64,000 nucleotides of DNA from Halobacteriovorax sp. GB3 (GCF_028649655.1 NZ_JAQSLN010000003.1:930001-994000); one strand, 5' to 3'; numbered from the stretch's first letter, positions 25,877 through 33,962 are shown. Program-made: numbers and translations. The notes: generated by a model not told the origin, from the letters alone.

Positions 25877-26908
25877 TTAGTATCTCAATCGATTTGAAAT
25901 CTTCACTAAGCTCAGCATAATGGGTACTTCAATTAAGACACCTACAACTGTCACCAACGCCGCACCAGAGTTTAATCCAAAAAGCGCAATGGCCACAGCA
26001 ACAGCAAGCTCAAAGAAATTACTAGCACCTATCATAGAACCTGGACTTAAAATGCAGTGTGGAAGATTCAACTTTTTTCCAATACCCCAAGTTATTAAGA
26101 AAATAATGTAGGTCTGGATCGTTAAAGGGATAGCGATCAAGAAAATATGAAAAGGATTTTCAGTTATTTTTTCTCCCTGAAAGGCAAAGAGAAGAATCAA
26201 TGTTGTCAGCAAGGCGATGATTGAAACTGGCTTTAGCTTGGCCATAAATACTTCTTTAAACCAAATCTCCCCTTTTATGTGAATGAGAGTTTTATTGGCA
26301 AAAAGGCCCGCTAAAAGAGGGATGACAACAAAGATAACGACGGAAGAAATCAATGTATCAAAAGGGATCGTCACATTTGTTACACCAAGAAGAAATTTAA
26401 CGATGGGAATGAAGGCAATTAAGAGAACAAGGTCGTTAATGGCAACTTGTACTAGTGTATATTCGGGATCACCCTCAGTGAGATAAGACCATACAAAAAC
26501 CATGGCAGTACATGGAGCTGCTCCAAGAAGAATCGCACCAGCAATATATTCACCAGCAAGCTCTGGGTTTAAATAGGCCCCATAGAGTTTAGAAAAAAAG
26601 AGCCACGCAAAAAAGGCCATAGTAAAAGGCTTTATTAACCAGTTGATAACTAAAGTTAGGATGAGTCCTTTAGGGTTTTTACCGACTCCTTTAACTGAGC
26701 TAAAATCAATTTGGACCATCATTGGAAAGATCATAAGCCATACAAGAATTGCAACCGGAATATTTACCGTTGCAATATTCATCTCACTTAAAAACTCAAT
26801 TGATTGACCAAGAACTTTACCAAGTACGATACCGACAACAATACATAAAGCGACCCATAGACTTAAATAGCGTTCAAAAAAGCCCATTTTCTTTTCTTCA
26901 CTACTCAT
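25877..26908 (-). CDS. acr3: Arsenite efflux transporter, ACR3 type
   Basis: A 343-residue inner-membrane protein with about ten transmembrane segments. The ACR3 signature LGAAPCTAMVFVWSYLTEGDP is complete, with the essential Cys133, and the C-terminal SPGSMIGASNFFELAVAVAIALFG motif is also typical. It pumps As(III), and in some members Sb(III), out of the cell. The ATG at 26908 has GGATGATAATC upstream and overlaps the arsC stop by eight bases, so it is the last gene of the merR-arsC-acr3 operon. Confidence 0.95.
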   Translation of the reverse strand: MSSEEKKMGFFERYLSLWVALCIVVGIVLGKVLGQSIEFLSEMNIATVNIPVAILVWLMIFPMMVQIDFSSVKGVGKNPKGLILTLVINWLIKPFTMAFFAWLFFSKLYGAYLNPELAGEYIAGAILLGAAPCTAMVFVWSYLTEGDPEYTLVQVAINDLVLLIAFIPIVKFLLGVTNVTIPFDTLISSVVIFVVIPLLAGLFANKTLIHIKGEIWFKEVFMAKLKPVSIIALLTTLILLFAFQGEKITENPFHIFLIAIPLTIQTYIIFLITWGIGKKLNLPHCILSPGSMIGASNFFELAVAVAIALFGLNSGAALVTVVGVLIEVPIMLSLVKISNRLRY

Positions 26909-27335
26909 GATTATCATCCATATACTTTTCAATATTAGTAACAAATTCTTTAATTTCATCTCGAACTCTGCGATAGATCGTCAAGATTTCTTCTTCATTA
27001 TCAATTGATTGACTAAGCTGAGGAGGATCATCAAAGCCTACGTGAATAATTTTTCCTCCAGGAAAATAAGGGCAATTCTCATGAGCATCGGAACAAACAG
27101 TAAATACATAGTCCATTTGAACTTCTGGCAATTCCTCTGTCGTATTTGAACAATGATGACTAATATCGACTCCGGCCTCATTCATAACCTCAATAGCACG
27201 CTTATTGAGATCATGTTTTTTTGTTCCTGCCGAAAAGAAATTATATTCACGACCTTTTAATGACTTTGCCCAACCTTCGGCCATTTGCGATCGACAAGAA
27301 TTCCCTGTACAAAGAAAGAGAATATTTTTCTTCAT
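26901..27335 (-). CDS. arsC: Arsenate reductase, thioredoxin-linked (LMW-phosphatase fold)
   Basis: A 144-residue enzyme reducing arsenate to arsenite. The three redox cysteines are Cys9 in CTGNSCRS (P-loop), Cys81 in FTVCSDAHENC and Cys88, at the same spacing as in the pI258 ArsC. The P-loop Arg15 and DDPP near the C-terminus complete the phosphatase-like site. The ATG at 27335 has AGGAG at the right distance. It overlaps the merR end by ten or fewer bases and feeds arsenite to the downstream ACR3 pump. Confidence 0.95.
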   Translation of the reverse strand: MKKNILFLCTGNSCRSQMAEGWAKSLKGREYNFFSAGTKKHDLNKRAIEVMNEAGVDISHHCSNTTEELPEVQMDYVFTVCSDAHENCPYFPGGKIIHVGFDDPPQLSQSIDNEEEILTIYRRVRDEIKEFVTNIEKYMDDNHE

Positions 27336-27343
27336 AACTTCTC

Positions 27344-27754
27344 CTAACATTTAGAATCAAAACAATCACTCACCCTACAACAAGCCTTAATATCAGGGCC
27401 AGCGTCACAGGCGTGAATAATTTTTTCTAGTGATTTTTTCATTTTCTTCAATGACTCGATCTTTTCTTTGACCTCTAAAAGCTTTTTATTCGCCTTTTTA
27501 GATACATGAGCACAAGTTGCACTGGTATTTTGATCTAAAAGAAGAAGATCTTTGATTTCAGCTAGAGTGAAGCCAAGTTCTTGGGCCTTCTTAATGAAGC
27601 TGATTTTTGAAATATATTGATTTGGATAAACACGAAAGGCCCCAGCTTTTGTGGTCGGTCGTTTTAAAAGACCTTTTCTCTCGTAGAAACGAATGGTTTC
27701 GACATTTACATTTGAGGCATCGGCAAGCTTGCCAATTGTAAGTGGTTGAGTCAT
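27344..27754 (-). CDS. MerR-family metal(loid) regulator with MerR-type cysteine triad
   Basis: About 136 residues: an N-terminal winged helix (LTIGKLADASNVNVETIRFYERKGLL), a long dimerisation helix and a metal site. Counting from ATG 27754, Cys81, Cys116 and Cys125 fall exactly one position before the Hg(II) ligands Cys82, Cys117 and Cys126 of mercury MerR, and three more cysteines follow (126, 131, 136). It lies first in an arsenic operon behind a mer-like operator. It could sense mercury or, since As(III) also takes three thiolates, arsenite. The start at 27754 coincides with the predicted transcription start, suggesting a leaderless message; an in-frame ATG at 27760 exists. Confidence 0.88.
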   Translation of the reverse strand: MTQPLTIGKLADASNVNVETIRFYERKGLLKRPTTKAGAFRVYPNQYISKISFIKKAQELGFTLAEIKDLLLLDQNTSATCAHVSKKANKKLLEVKEKIESLKKMKKSLEKIIHACDAGPDIKACCRVSDCFDSKC

Positions 27755-27760
27755 GCTCAT

Positions 27761-27792
27761 AATATACACTCCGTACTATGGTACGGAGTCAA
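27761..27792 (-). promoter_or_regulatory. MerR-type promoter and operator of the arsenic operon
   Basis: On the minus strand: -35 TTGACT (27792-27787), a 20-base spacer and -10 TATATT (27766-27761). Inside the spacer is a palindrome with nine-base arms ACTCCGTAC-N4-GTACGGAGT (27768-27789), very like the mer operator core CCGTAC-N4-GTACGG. Long spacers with a centred palindrome are the hallmark of MerR-activated promoters. The start codon ATG 27754 lies seven bases past the -10 box. Confidence 0.9.
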
Positions 27793-27819
27793 TATACTAA
27801 AAAACCCTAATAAAGAATA

Positions 27820-28119
27820 CTATCTTTCGTACTCAGAAATAATTGTCGTGGCTTCAACCGAAGACTCAAAAAACTTTGATTTCACAACGAGATAATCAGG
27901 ATGTGAGAAAAAGTTGTTCATATTTTCTCGATCAGCAAAATAGATTGCAAAAACTCTATTAATAGGACGGGATTCTTCATTTTTCAATGTCTCTGAGACT
28001 TTAAAGTCGTAACGAAATCCACCACCATGATTTTCTAGAATAGGGGCCATTTCATTTCTATACTGTGCATAGACATCATCATTTTTAACTTGAAGTCCTA
28101 CGATCATTTCATAACTCAT
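27820..28119 (-). CDS. DUF1330-family small protein
   Basis: A 99-residue cytoplasmic protein with a ferredoxin-like alpha/beta barrel pattern: IVGLQVKNDDVYAQYRNEMAPIL, then RVFAIYFADRENMNNFFSHPDYLVVKSKFFESS. This fits DUF1330 (dimeric alpha-beta barrel). The function is unknown. It starts with a Shine-Dalgarno AAGGAAAAA site and overlaps the DJ-1 family gene end by 11 bases, so they are co-translated. Confidence 0.75.
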   Translation of the reverse strand: MSYEMIVGLQVKNDDVYAQYRNEMAPILENHGGGFRYDFKVSETLKNEESRPINRVFAIYFADRENMNNFFSHPDYLVVKSKFFESSVEATTIISEYER

Positions 28120-28867
28120 TACTTTTTTCCTTTAAAATTTCACAGTATTTTGTAGCAAACGTATGAACATCCCCTGGCCATCGAGATGAGATGAAATGTT
28201 CATCGACAACACAAAAACCGCACAGAGACTCTTGAGTATCTCGAGTGATCGCCATAGGCCCTAATTCAAATTGACCCTTTGACTTGAGGCTCCTCTTAAC
28301 TTCATCCTGCACATACTCTGGATATGTTCGATAATAATTGCCAAGCCAAAGCCCTGTCATGGCCCAGGCGATGAATTCTTGGTCTTTTCTTAGACTTGTT
28401 ACTCGCTTATTAAAAAGAATACTTCTGCCATCCTCACGTTTTGATCTCGAAGCTAAGACAACCCCATGGCAAATAGCTCCAATGGGCTTTTTTTGAACAT
28501 CAAACTCTGCTGTTAACGTTTGTAACTTATTAGACTCAAGATATTCAACCATGCCTTGAGCATGACCACCACCAAGAATGATTCCATCGAAATCACAGGA
28601 TACAATATCATCCCATTTTTTAGGATTTAAAAACTCAGATGAACTCTCCATTTCAAGGTAGGCATTAATCCCATTTTCATCGGCCATAAGTATTTTCTTC
28701 CAAATACCTAAACCTTCACCTGTAAGCATACGCTTGTCTGCCATTGCTCTCTTTCCACTAGGTGTAGCAAATGTAACGTCATGGCCTTGAGTTTTAAGGA
28801 TTTTCCATGAGACTGCAACTTCTGTTGGATCAAAGTCATTATGAGGAATTGGAATTAGAATTTTCAT
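28109..28867 (-). CDS. DJ-1/PfpI-family protein
   Basis: A 252-residue protein with class I amidotransferase-like fold. The nucleophile elbow is GAICHGVVLASR with the Cys following Ile-C-H-G, and the upstream GIILGGGHAQGMVEYL carries the glutamate/glycine loop of this family. Members include glyoxalase III-type, protease-like and chaperone-like proteins (Hsp31); the exact role is not clear. It precedes a DUF1330 gene, overlapping by 11 bases. Confidence 0.85.
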   Translation of the reverse strand: MKILIPIPHNDFDPTEVAVSWKILKTQGHDVTFATPSGKRAMADKRMLTGEGLGIWKKILMADENGINAYLEMESSSEFLNPKKWDDIVSCDFDGIILGGGHAQGMVEYLESNKLQTLTAEFDVQKKPIGAICHGVVLASRSKREDGRSILFNKRVTSLRKDQEFIAWAMTGLWLGNYYRTYPEYVQDEVKRSLKSKGQFELGPMAITRDTQESLCGFCVVDEHFISSRWPGDVHTFATKYCEILKEKSNEL

Positions 28868-28895
28868 GATGATATTGTAAGGGAATCTATAAGAT

Positions 28896-28925
28896 AAAAA
28901 AAGACCTACATGGTCTGTAGGTCTT
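28896..28925 (-). terminator. Hairpin terminator
   Basis: Nine-pair stem AAGACCTAC/GTAGGTCTT with a seven-base loop, followed on the minus strand by a run of T's. It ends the small exported protein gene at 28940-29287 before the DJ-1 gene. Confidence 0.85.
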
Positions 28926-28939
28926 ATTATTACGAAATA

Positions 28940-29287
28940 CTAATTTTGAGCTTGAAGAGTGCTTTTAACAATGTGCTTTAGAACTTCATGGCCGTAAACT
29001 TCTCCGCCGTAGCAAAGATCATTTGCTCTTTCCACATCTGCTACAATCTTTGCAATTTCTTCTAAATTTTCACTAGAATCAATATCCGATGCAAATTGCT
29101 TTAGTTTTTCAGTTCCATTTCCAAACCTAACTTCGACCAGAAGATCTTTTGCCTTGGTATCTGTGATTCTATCTAAGCATGTATTTACAAAATAACGATC
29201 ACCATTACTTTTTTGTACGACTTCATATCCAGTTGCAAAAGAGGATACTGACGAAATAAGGGCCAATGCTACAACGATTTTCTTCAT
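28940..29287 (-). CDS. Small exported protein, unknown
   Basis: A 115-residue protein with a signal peptide (MKKIVVALALISSVSSFATG). The mature part is helical and acidic with two cysteines (TCLDR and LCYGG). No family recognised. The ATG has AGGAGAAAAT upstream. Its signal peptide closely resembles those at 37610 and 39353, which suggests a group of small secreted proteins. Confidence 0.7.
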   Translation of the reverse strand: MKKIVVALALISSVSSFATGYEVVQKSNGDRYFVNTCLDRITDTKAKDLLVEVRFGNGTEKLKQFASDIDSSENLEEIAKIVADVERANDLCYGGEVYGHEVLKHIVKSTLQAQN

Positions 29288-29502
29288 AATTTTCTCCTGA
29301 ATTTAAAACATTCTTTAAATAATTTATGATGACATTATGACAGGAGAAGGAAATCAAGCGGGCCACTTTGAAAGAAATACTAAACACTGTCCAGTAACCT
29401 AACATTCCCAATAAAGACAACTCCTTAGATATGCTAAATGAATCACAGACATAGAGAGAATTAAGGTAATTTGCCTCTTTCAAAGTTACTTAACAAAAAA
29501 GA

Positions 29503-29955
29503 TCATCTTAATATCAGTCTCGAGGCTAAATAAAGTCCTAACCCATAAGAAACGTGAGCATTAAATGATTTTAACCAAATAATGAACTTCGCGGGCATTT
29601 TACTCGCCCCAATCCCCATTCCAAAAGCAGGCTGCATTATAAAAAGTGGAGCAATAAGAGTGATAACTCCAATAGCGAGACAGTGAATAAGAGAAGGGTT
29701 TTGCTGCCAAAGAAGTAGCACCTTGGCAAAGATGATTCCTATGGCGTAATGAGTGAAAGTACCTAGAAATTGCTCATGCTTATAAGCTGAACTTTGAAAA
29801 ATGCTTTCATGAAAGTATTTTAGATTTTTAAAGTGATAAACCCAACGACCTACAAATCGGTAATCTAGTCCAGAAATAGAGAAAATCTTTTTTAAAGTCA
29901 GTGCCCATAGGTCCATGAATAAAGTTGCCAAAATACCAATAAAAATGAATGCCAT
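29503..29955 (-). CDS. DUF2938-family membrane protein
   Basis: A 150-residue protein with about four transmembrane helices. The FIGILATLFMDLWA start, the THYAIGIIFA segment and the PAFGMGIGASKMP stretch are those of DUF2938. The function is unknown. It is divergent from a MerR regulator and sits under a MerR-type promoter, so it is likely the regulator's target, possibly a stress-linked membrane protein. Confidence 0.85.
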   Translation of the reverse strand: MAFIFIGILATLFMDLWALTLKKIFSISGLDYRFVGRWVYHFKNLKYFHESIFQSSAYKHEQFLGTFTHYAIGIIFAKVLLLWQQNPSLIHCLAIGVITLIAPLFIMQPAFGMGIGASKMPAKFIIWLKSFNAHVSYGLGLYLASRLILR

Positions 29956-29992
29956 ATTATTCTCCTTAAGAAATTGAAGCCTTACCTAAACG

Positions 29993-30023
29993 ATGATACA
30001 ACTTGAAGTTAACTTCAAGTCAA
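29993..30023 (-). promoter_or_regulatory. MerR-type promoter with perfect 20-bp palindrome
   Basis: Minus strand -35 TTGACT (30023-30018), 19-base spacer, -10 TATCAT (29998-29993). The perfect palindrome at 30001-30020 (ACTTGAAGTT and its mirror) occupies the spacer and part of the -35 box. A spacer of 19 bases with a centred palindrome marks a MerR-activated promoter and places the DUF2938 gene under control of the divergent MerR-family gene. Confidence 0.85.
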
Positions 30024-30039
30024 GTTAAAGAGGTCTCCT

Positions 30040-30411
30040 ATGGATATAACAGAGCTTTCAAATCAAACTGGACTCGCATCTTCCAAAATACGTTATTACG
30101 AAAAGATGGGACTCATCAAATCAGCGGGAAGAAAAGGCCTAAAAAGAACCTTCAAAGAAGATGTCATCTATACTCTCGCTTTCATCCGTCTCTCTCAATC
30201 TTGCGGCCTAAGTCTAGAAGAGATCAACAAGGTACTAAAAAGAAATCAAAAGATTAACTTAGATAAAGAGACGATTGATAATAAGGTTAAAGAAATTGAT
30301 TCTCAAATAAGTGAACTAAAGAGAATGAAAAAGACATTAAATCATTTAAAGAGTTGTCCCAAAAAGTATCACTTTGACTGTGATCAATTTAGGACGTTAT
30401 TGATGAAGTAA
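30040..30411 (+). CDS. MerR-family transcriptional regulator
   Basis: A 123-residue regulator with the MerR winged helix (DITELSNQTGLASSKIRYYEKMGLI) and a long coiled dimerisation helix ending in a short tail with two cysteines (SCPKKYHFDCD), which could hold a metal or redox ligand. The ATG has AGAGG upstream. It is divergent from the DUF2938 gene with their shared operator between them. Confidence 0.93.
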   Translation: MDITELSNQTGLASSKIRYYEKMGLIKSAGRKGLKRTFKEDVIYTLAFIRLSQSCGLSLEEINKVLKRNQKINLDKETIDNKVKEIDSQISELKRMKKTLNHLKSCPKKYHFDCDQFRTLLMK

Positions 30412-30425
30412 TCAGTTTCTTTTGA

Positions 30426-30980
30426 CTAGGATTTTTGCTTACTTTTTCTCAAATACCCAAATTCAAAAAGGCCCATCCACCCGACTTCAGGATCAGTACA
30501 TTGTCCTTGCTTTAGTTGTTCAAAGAAATCATCTACTGACTTTAAAACAACTTCAATATACTCAGTCTCATCCAAATTCAAGTCACTGGTTTTTTCGCAT
30601 TCTGTAGCGAGAAAAGCATAGCGACGTATTGTCGAGTAAGCACACTCCAGAGGGGTTCCAAGCTCAATCCAATGATCACTTTCGTATCCCGTTTCTTCAA
30701 GTAGCTCTCTTTTCATGGCCTCAAGAGGTGTTTCTTCTTCATGTACACCTCCCCCAGGAAGTTCATCCAATATAGCATCAGGTCCGGGCCGAAATTGCTT
30801 TGTAAGGATAACTTTGTTGTTTTTATCTAAGGCCAAGACAGCAACAACGGTGCCCTCTTTTTTTAAAGAAAAAACACACTCTTTCCCAGAAGGCATTACA
30901 TATGTAACATCCTCAATTGCTCTATATGGTGAATGCCTATAGAGCGATCGACTCTTTACTTTCCATTTTTCTATCATCAT
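30426..30980 (-). CDS. Nudix hydrolase, ADP-ribose pyrophosphatase-like
   Basis: A 184-residue enzyme with a canonical Nudix box from GGGVHEEETPLEAMKRELLEE through the following T-G (Gx5Ex7REUxEExGU), preceded by LTKQFRPGPD. The QFR..P motif before the box is typical of ADP-ribose and similar nucleoside diphosphate pyrophosphatases. It probably cleans nucleotide derivatives in the cytoplasm; the substrate is unproven. It starts five bases after the upstream beta-lactamase-fold gene. Confidence 0.92.
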   Translation of the reverse strand: MMIEKWKVKSRSLYRHSPYRAIEDVTYVMPSGKECVFSLKKEGTVVAVLALDKNNKVILTKQFRPGPDAILDELPGGGVHEEETPLEAMKRELLEETGYESDHWIELGTPLECAYSTIRRYAFLATECEKTSDLNLDETEYIEVVLKSVDDFFEQLKQGQCTDPEVGWMGLFEFGYLRKSKQKS

Positions 30981-30985
30981 TGTTT

Positions 30986-32905
30986 CTACTTTTTAAAATA
31001 GTATTTCTTTTGGCCACCATCTAACATGAATTCTTTTTTATCATAGATTAACTCTAAGCTACCGATCCATGGAGGGCTCATCATGACAAAGACTTTTTTC
31101 TTTCCTGAGCTTCTCTTTTGAGCGAGAACAGTTTTAAATTCACCAAAATCAGCAATCATCTCACCTGATTTTGTATAGATATTCATCTCACCTAGGTTTT
31201 CACTTTTGTATTTTCCAAGAAATTTTTCTTTATTAGCAACTGTAGGACTTAGAGTTTCCTTTAACTTTTTAATTCCTTTTAAAGATTGTTTCTTAGAATA
31301 AGAAATTACTTCATCAACCTTATTATCCATTCCAAAGAACATCTCTAGCAATTTAAGCTTCACAGATGATCTAAATACATCTGCATCCCCTTGATTGATA
31401 AGTGTAACGACACCAATCCCTTTAGATGGAATAAAGAACATATCAGACGTAAATCCAAGAGTATTTCCTCCATGATGGATAATTTCAATTCCCTTATTAT
31501 TTTCAACAAAAAGACCTAGTCCGTAAGAGAGATTTTCTGTTATTTTGACTCCTTTATGTCTTCTTAACATCAGAGCATCTTTAGAAATATAGTCAGGATA
31601 CTGATCTCCGTTACTAAGTTCATATTGAAGGTACTTGATCATATCATCCACATTTGACCAAACAGAACCAGCAGGAGCAACTGAGTTAACAAATTCTTCA
31701 AGTTTCAATGAAACGAACTCTGATTTTAGATCTAAGTTCAATGAATGAGGAGATGCTGAGTTTTTTCTATAAGGCCTATTATTTAATACAACTGAACGCT
31801 TCATTTGAAGGGGATTAAAAACAAGACTTTTCATCGCCTGATTAAAGCCTTCTTTAAGACCTAATTTTTTATCATAGGCCTTTGCTGCGGCAAAGCCTCC
31901 AGCTGCCACTAAGTAGTTTGAGTACTGAAATGTTTCTCCAGGTTTAGTAGTAGGCGCCATACCTTGCATCTGCCTCATTCTTTGTTCAGCTGATACTCCT
32001 TCTATCTCGAAAATAAAATCAAAGTCTCTTCTAGGCATCCCCGTACAGGCACAGGCCGTATGTTTCATGAGCATCATTTCAGAATCTTCTTTATTCTTTA
32101 GACGCCAATCTGTCAGATGAAGAGAAACTCGATCTTCCCACGACATCTTCCCATCGGTAATCAACTTTGACATAAGCAGCGTTGATAGAGATTTTGTCGT
32201 TGAACCAATCATAAATAAAGTATCAGAATCTACTTTTGACCCATCCCTTACTTTTGTATATCCAAACCCCTTCTTGTAAACGATCTTACCGTCTTGAATG
32301 ATTCCAATTGCAAATCCGGGTATATTTAAATCATTTTTAGTCTTAGTTAAAAAATCATCTAATTGAGCTTCTAGCTTATTATCAAACATTGTAGCTTTCT
32401 TATTAGAATAGTCATCATTTGGTAATGAGTTAGGCTTCCATGAATCAATAACAGTAAATAATTGGGGGCCTCTTTTACTAATAGTCGCCATACTGCTTTC
32501 AATTAAATTTAAATAAGCGATTCCATTCTTTTCTCTTAATAGAGAAATGATTATTTTGGATTGCTCTGCGGGTGTATCATAGACAATTTGAGTTACTTTA
32601 TCCCAACCTTTTGAATTAGGAGGAGAAGACTCTGCTTTAATTTCATATGAAAAGTTAGGATCAATCGTTTTCCAAAGGGAAGATGATTCTTTAACAAAGT
32701 CAAAGTTAGAATTCAGTTTCTTTTTGTAAAAATAAACTTTTAAATCCCCTTCAGGAGATACGACCTTCGATGTGGTTTTTGTCCATCCTTTAGGAATTTC
32801 CAATTTCGTCGTTAAATTTTTACCATCTTTTACTAGCTGAGTTCCGCATGAACTCGTTATTAACGTAACGACAAGAATGACCAACATTTTCAAAATACTA
32901 TCCAT
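30986..32905 (-). CDS. Lipoprotein with class C beta-lactamase/esterase-type domain
   Basis: A 639-residue protein. Lipobox ITSSC gives Cys20. Residues about 25-160 form an extra N-terminal domain of unknown type. The serine hydrolase domain starts near 175: S235-TTK238 (SxxK nucleophile), Y328-S-N (YxN) and H478-G-G (HxG), the beta-lactamase/penicillin-binding-fold triad. The last ~120 residues are another beta-rich domain. It probably hydrolyses an ester, amide or peptide in the periplasm, not necessarily a beta-lactam. A winged-helix regulator is immediately upstream. Confidence 0.88.
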   Translation of the reverse strand: MDSILKMLVILVVTLITSSCGTQLVKDGKNLTTKLEIPKGWTKTTSKVVSPEGDLKVYFYKKKLNSNFDFVKESSSLWKTIDPNFSYEIKAESSPPNSKGWDKVTQIVYDTPAEQSKIIISLLREKNGIAYLNLIESSMATISKRGPQLFTVIDSWKPNSLPNDDYSNKKATMFDNKLEAQLDDFLTKTKNDLNIPGFAIGIIQDGKIVYKKGFGYTKVRDGSKVDSDTLFMIGSTTKSLSTLLMSKLITDGKMSWEDRVSLHLTDWRLKNKEDSEMMLMKHTACACTGMPRRDFDFIFEIEGVSAEQRMRQMQGMAPTTKPGETFQYSNYLVAAGGFAAAKAYDKKLGLKEGFNQAMKSLVFNPLQMKRSVVLNNRPYRKNSASPHSLNLDLKSEFVSLKLEEFVNSVAPAGSVWSNVDDMIKYLQYELSNGDQYPDYISKDALMLRRHKGVKITENLSYGLGLFVENNKGIEIIHHGGNTLGFTSDMFFIPSKGIGVVTLINQGDADVFRSSVKLKLLEMFFGMDNKVDEVISYSKKQSLKGIKKLKETLSPTVANKEKFLGKYKSENLGEMNIYTKSGEMIADFGEFKTVLAQKRSSGKKKVFVMMSPPWIGSLELIYDKKEFMLDGGQKKYYFKK

Positions 32906-32914
32906 CTCAATCCC

Positions 32915-33436
32915 CTACCTCTTGCCAAAACAGGCAACAAAGCTCGATCTAATTTCACCCGAGCCGTTATTTTCATTTAAAAAACTTATTAAATCTTGGA
33001 GTTTATCCTGAGCAATCTTATGATTTTTATCGCTTAGCTGAACCTTATTGATGACTGCCGAAGTTTTATTGTCTCTCTCTAAGATTTCAAAAACTTCTTT
33101 TCCAAGCTCTTTAGCAATAAATTTATTTCTTATGATATTCTCTTCATCCTTTAACTCAGCAAATGAAAAGAACTTAGCTGATCTTAAATACTTTTTTTCT
33201 TCAATTCCATTAATGATTCTTGTCTCGCACACCTGAAGATAGCCAGCATTAAAAAGCTTTTTAATATGATTATGAACACTTCCTGGATTTAATTCGAGAT
33301 GGTCTGATAATTCTTTAATTGACTTCGGCTCTACGCTACAAAGATCAATAATTTCTTGTCGAGTATCATTAAACATGAGCTTCATATCGGCCCAGTTTTT
33401 TACGATTAATTTTTCTTTTAACTTATATTTCTTCAC
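32915..33436 (-). CDS. ArsR-like winged-helix transcriptional regulator
   Basis: A 173-residue protein with an N-terminal winged helix-turn-helix (RQEIIDLCSVEPKSIKELSDHLELNPGSVHNHIKKLFNAGYLQV). The C-terminal part is a helical domain. The gene is 9 bases upstream of the beta-lactamase-fold lipoprotein gene, so it most likely controls that operon; an inverted repeat upstream (33438-33468) may be its operator. Confidence 0.85.
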   Translation of the reverse strand: MKKYKLKEKLIVKNWADMKLMFNDTRQEIIDLCSVEPKSIKELSDHLELNPGSVHNHIKKLFNAGYLQVCETRIINGIEEKKYLRSAKFFSFAELKDEENIIRNKFIAKELGKEVFEILERDNKTSAVINKVQLSDKNHKIAQDKLQDLISFLNENNGSGEIRSSFVACFGKR

Positions 33437-33437
33437 A

Positions 33438-33468
33438 ACGTTTAAATATAATTCAACATTTTAAACGT
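33438..33468. promoter_or_regulatory. Inverted repeat, probable operator of the winged-helix regulator
   Basis: Perfect nine-base arms ACGTTTAAA and TTTAAACGT with a 13-base spacer, just upstream of the regulator's start codon. The geometry fits a dimeric winged-helix protein acting on its own promoter. Confidence 0.55.
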
Positions 33469-33484
33469 CAAGACAAACATCAAT

Positions 33485-33513
33485 AAAAAAGGCCCACTAT
33501 TTAAGTGGGCCTT
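33485..33513 (-). terminator. Hairpin terminator
   Basis: A perfect ten-pair stem AAGGCCCACT/AGTGGGCCTT with a five-base loop and T run on the minus strand. It ends the small exported protein gene at 33549-33962. Confidence 0.85.
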
Positions 33514-33548
33514 ACAAATTATAACGTAATATTTATAACTAGTTTAAA

Positions 33549-33962
33549 TTAGTTACACTTCAAAACTGATGCCGATGAATACTTTGAACAAAGCTCAATC
33601 ATTTTATCTAATGTCTTTCCATTATATTTCATTTTCAACAACAAAGCTGTAGCAATAGTATGTTCACGAGTATCAAGATCTAATCTACGTAGGTATGTTG
33701 AAACGAGATCAATTTGGTATTGTTTATCGCCTTTCACACGATCACATGGTTCAACTTTATCAGCGTAACAACTATAAATTTCTGATACAAGAGTCCCTAG
33801 TGTTTCAGTATCCATATCTTGAGGTCTATCAACTTCGAACTTTGCTTTTGAAACATGCTCTTCAAATGCTCTTGTAAGAGGTCCATCCTCAGAAGCATTT
33901 GCACTTCCCATTGAAATAAAAGAAGTCGTCATTAGTAGAAAAATTACTGCATACTTTTTCAT
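33549..33962 (-). CDS. Small exported protein, unknown
   Basis: A 137-residue protein with signal peptide to about NASED (residue 24). The mature part is helical and charged, with three or four cysteines, including IYSCYADKVEPCDR and KCN at the C-terminus. No family recognised. Minus strand, with a hairpin terminator after its stop. Confidence 0.7.
   Translation of the reverse strand: MKKYAVIFLLMTTSFISMGSANASEDGPLTRAFEEHVSKAKFEVDRPQDMDTETLGTLVSEIYSCYADKVEPCDRVKGDKQYQIDLVSTYLRRLDLDTREHTIATALLLKMKYNGKTLDKMIELCSKYSSASVLKCN

Noticed and set aside
29223-29483. An 86-codon minus-strand reading frame upstream of and overlapping the small exported protein gene
   Set aside because: Its coding sense is poor, it overlaps the signal peptide of a better gene in another frame, and no ribosome binding site precedes it. 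The gap at 29288-29502 otherwise shows only AT-rich sequence.
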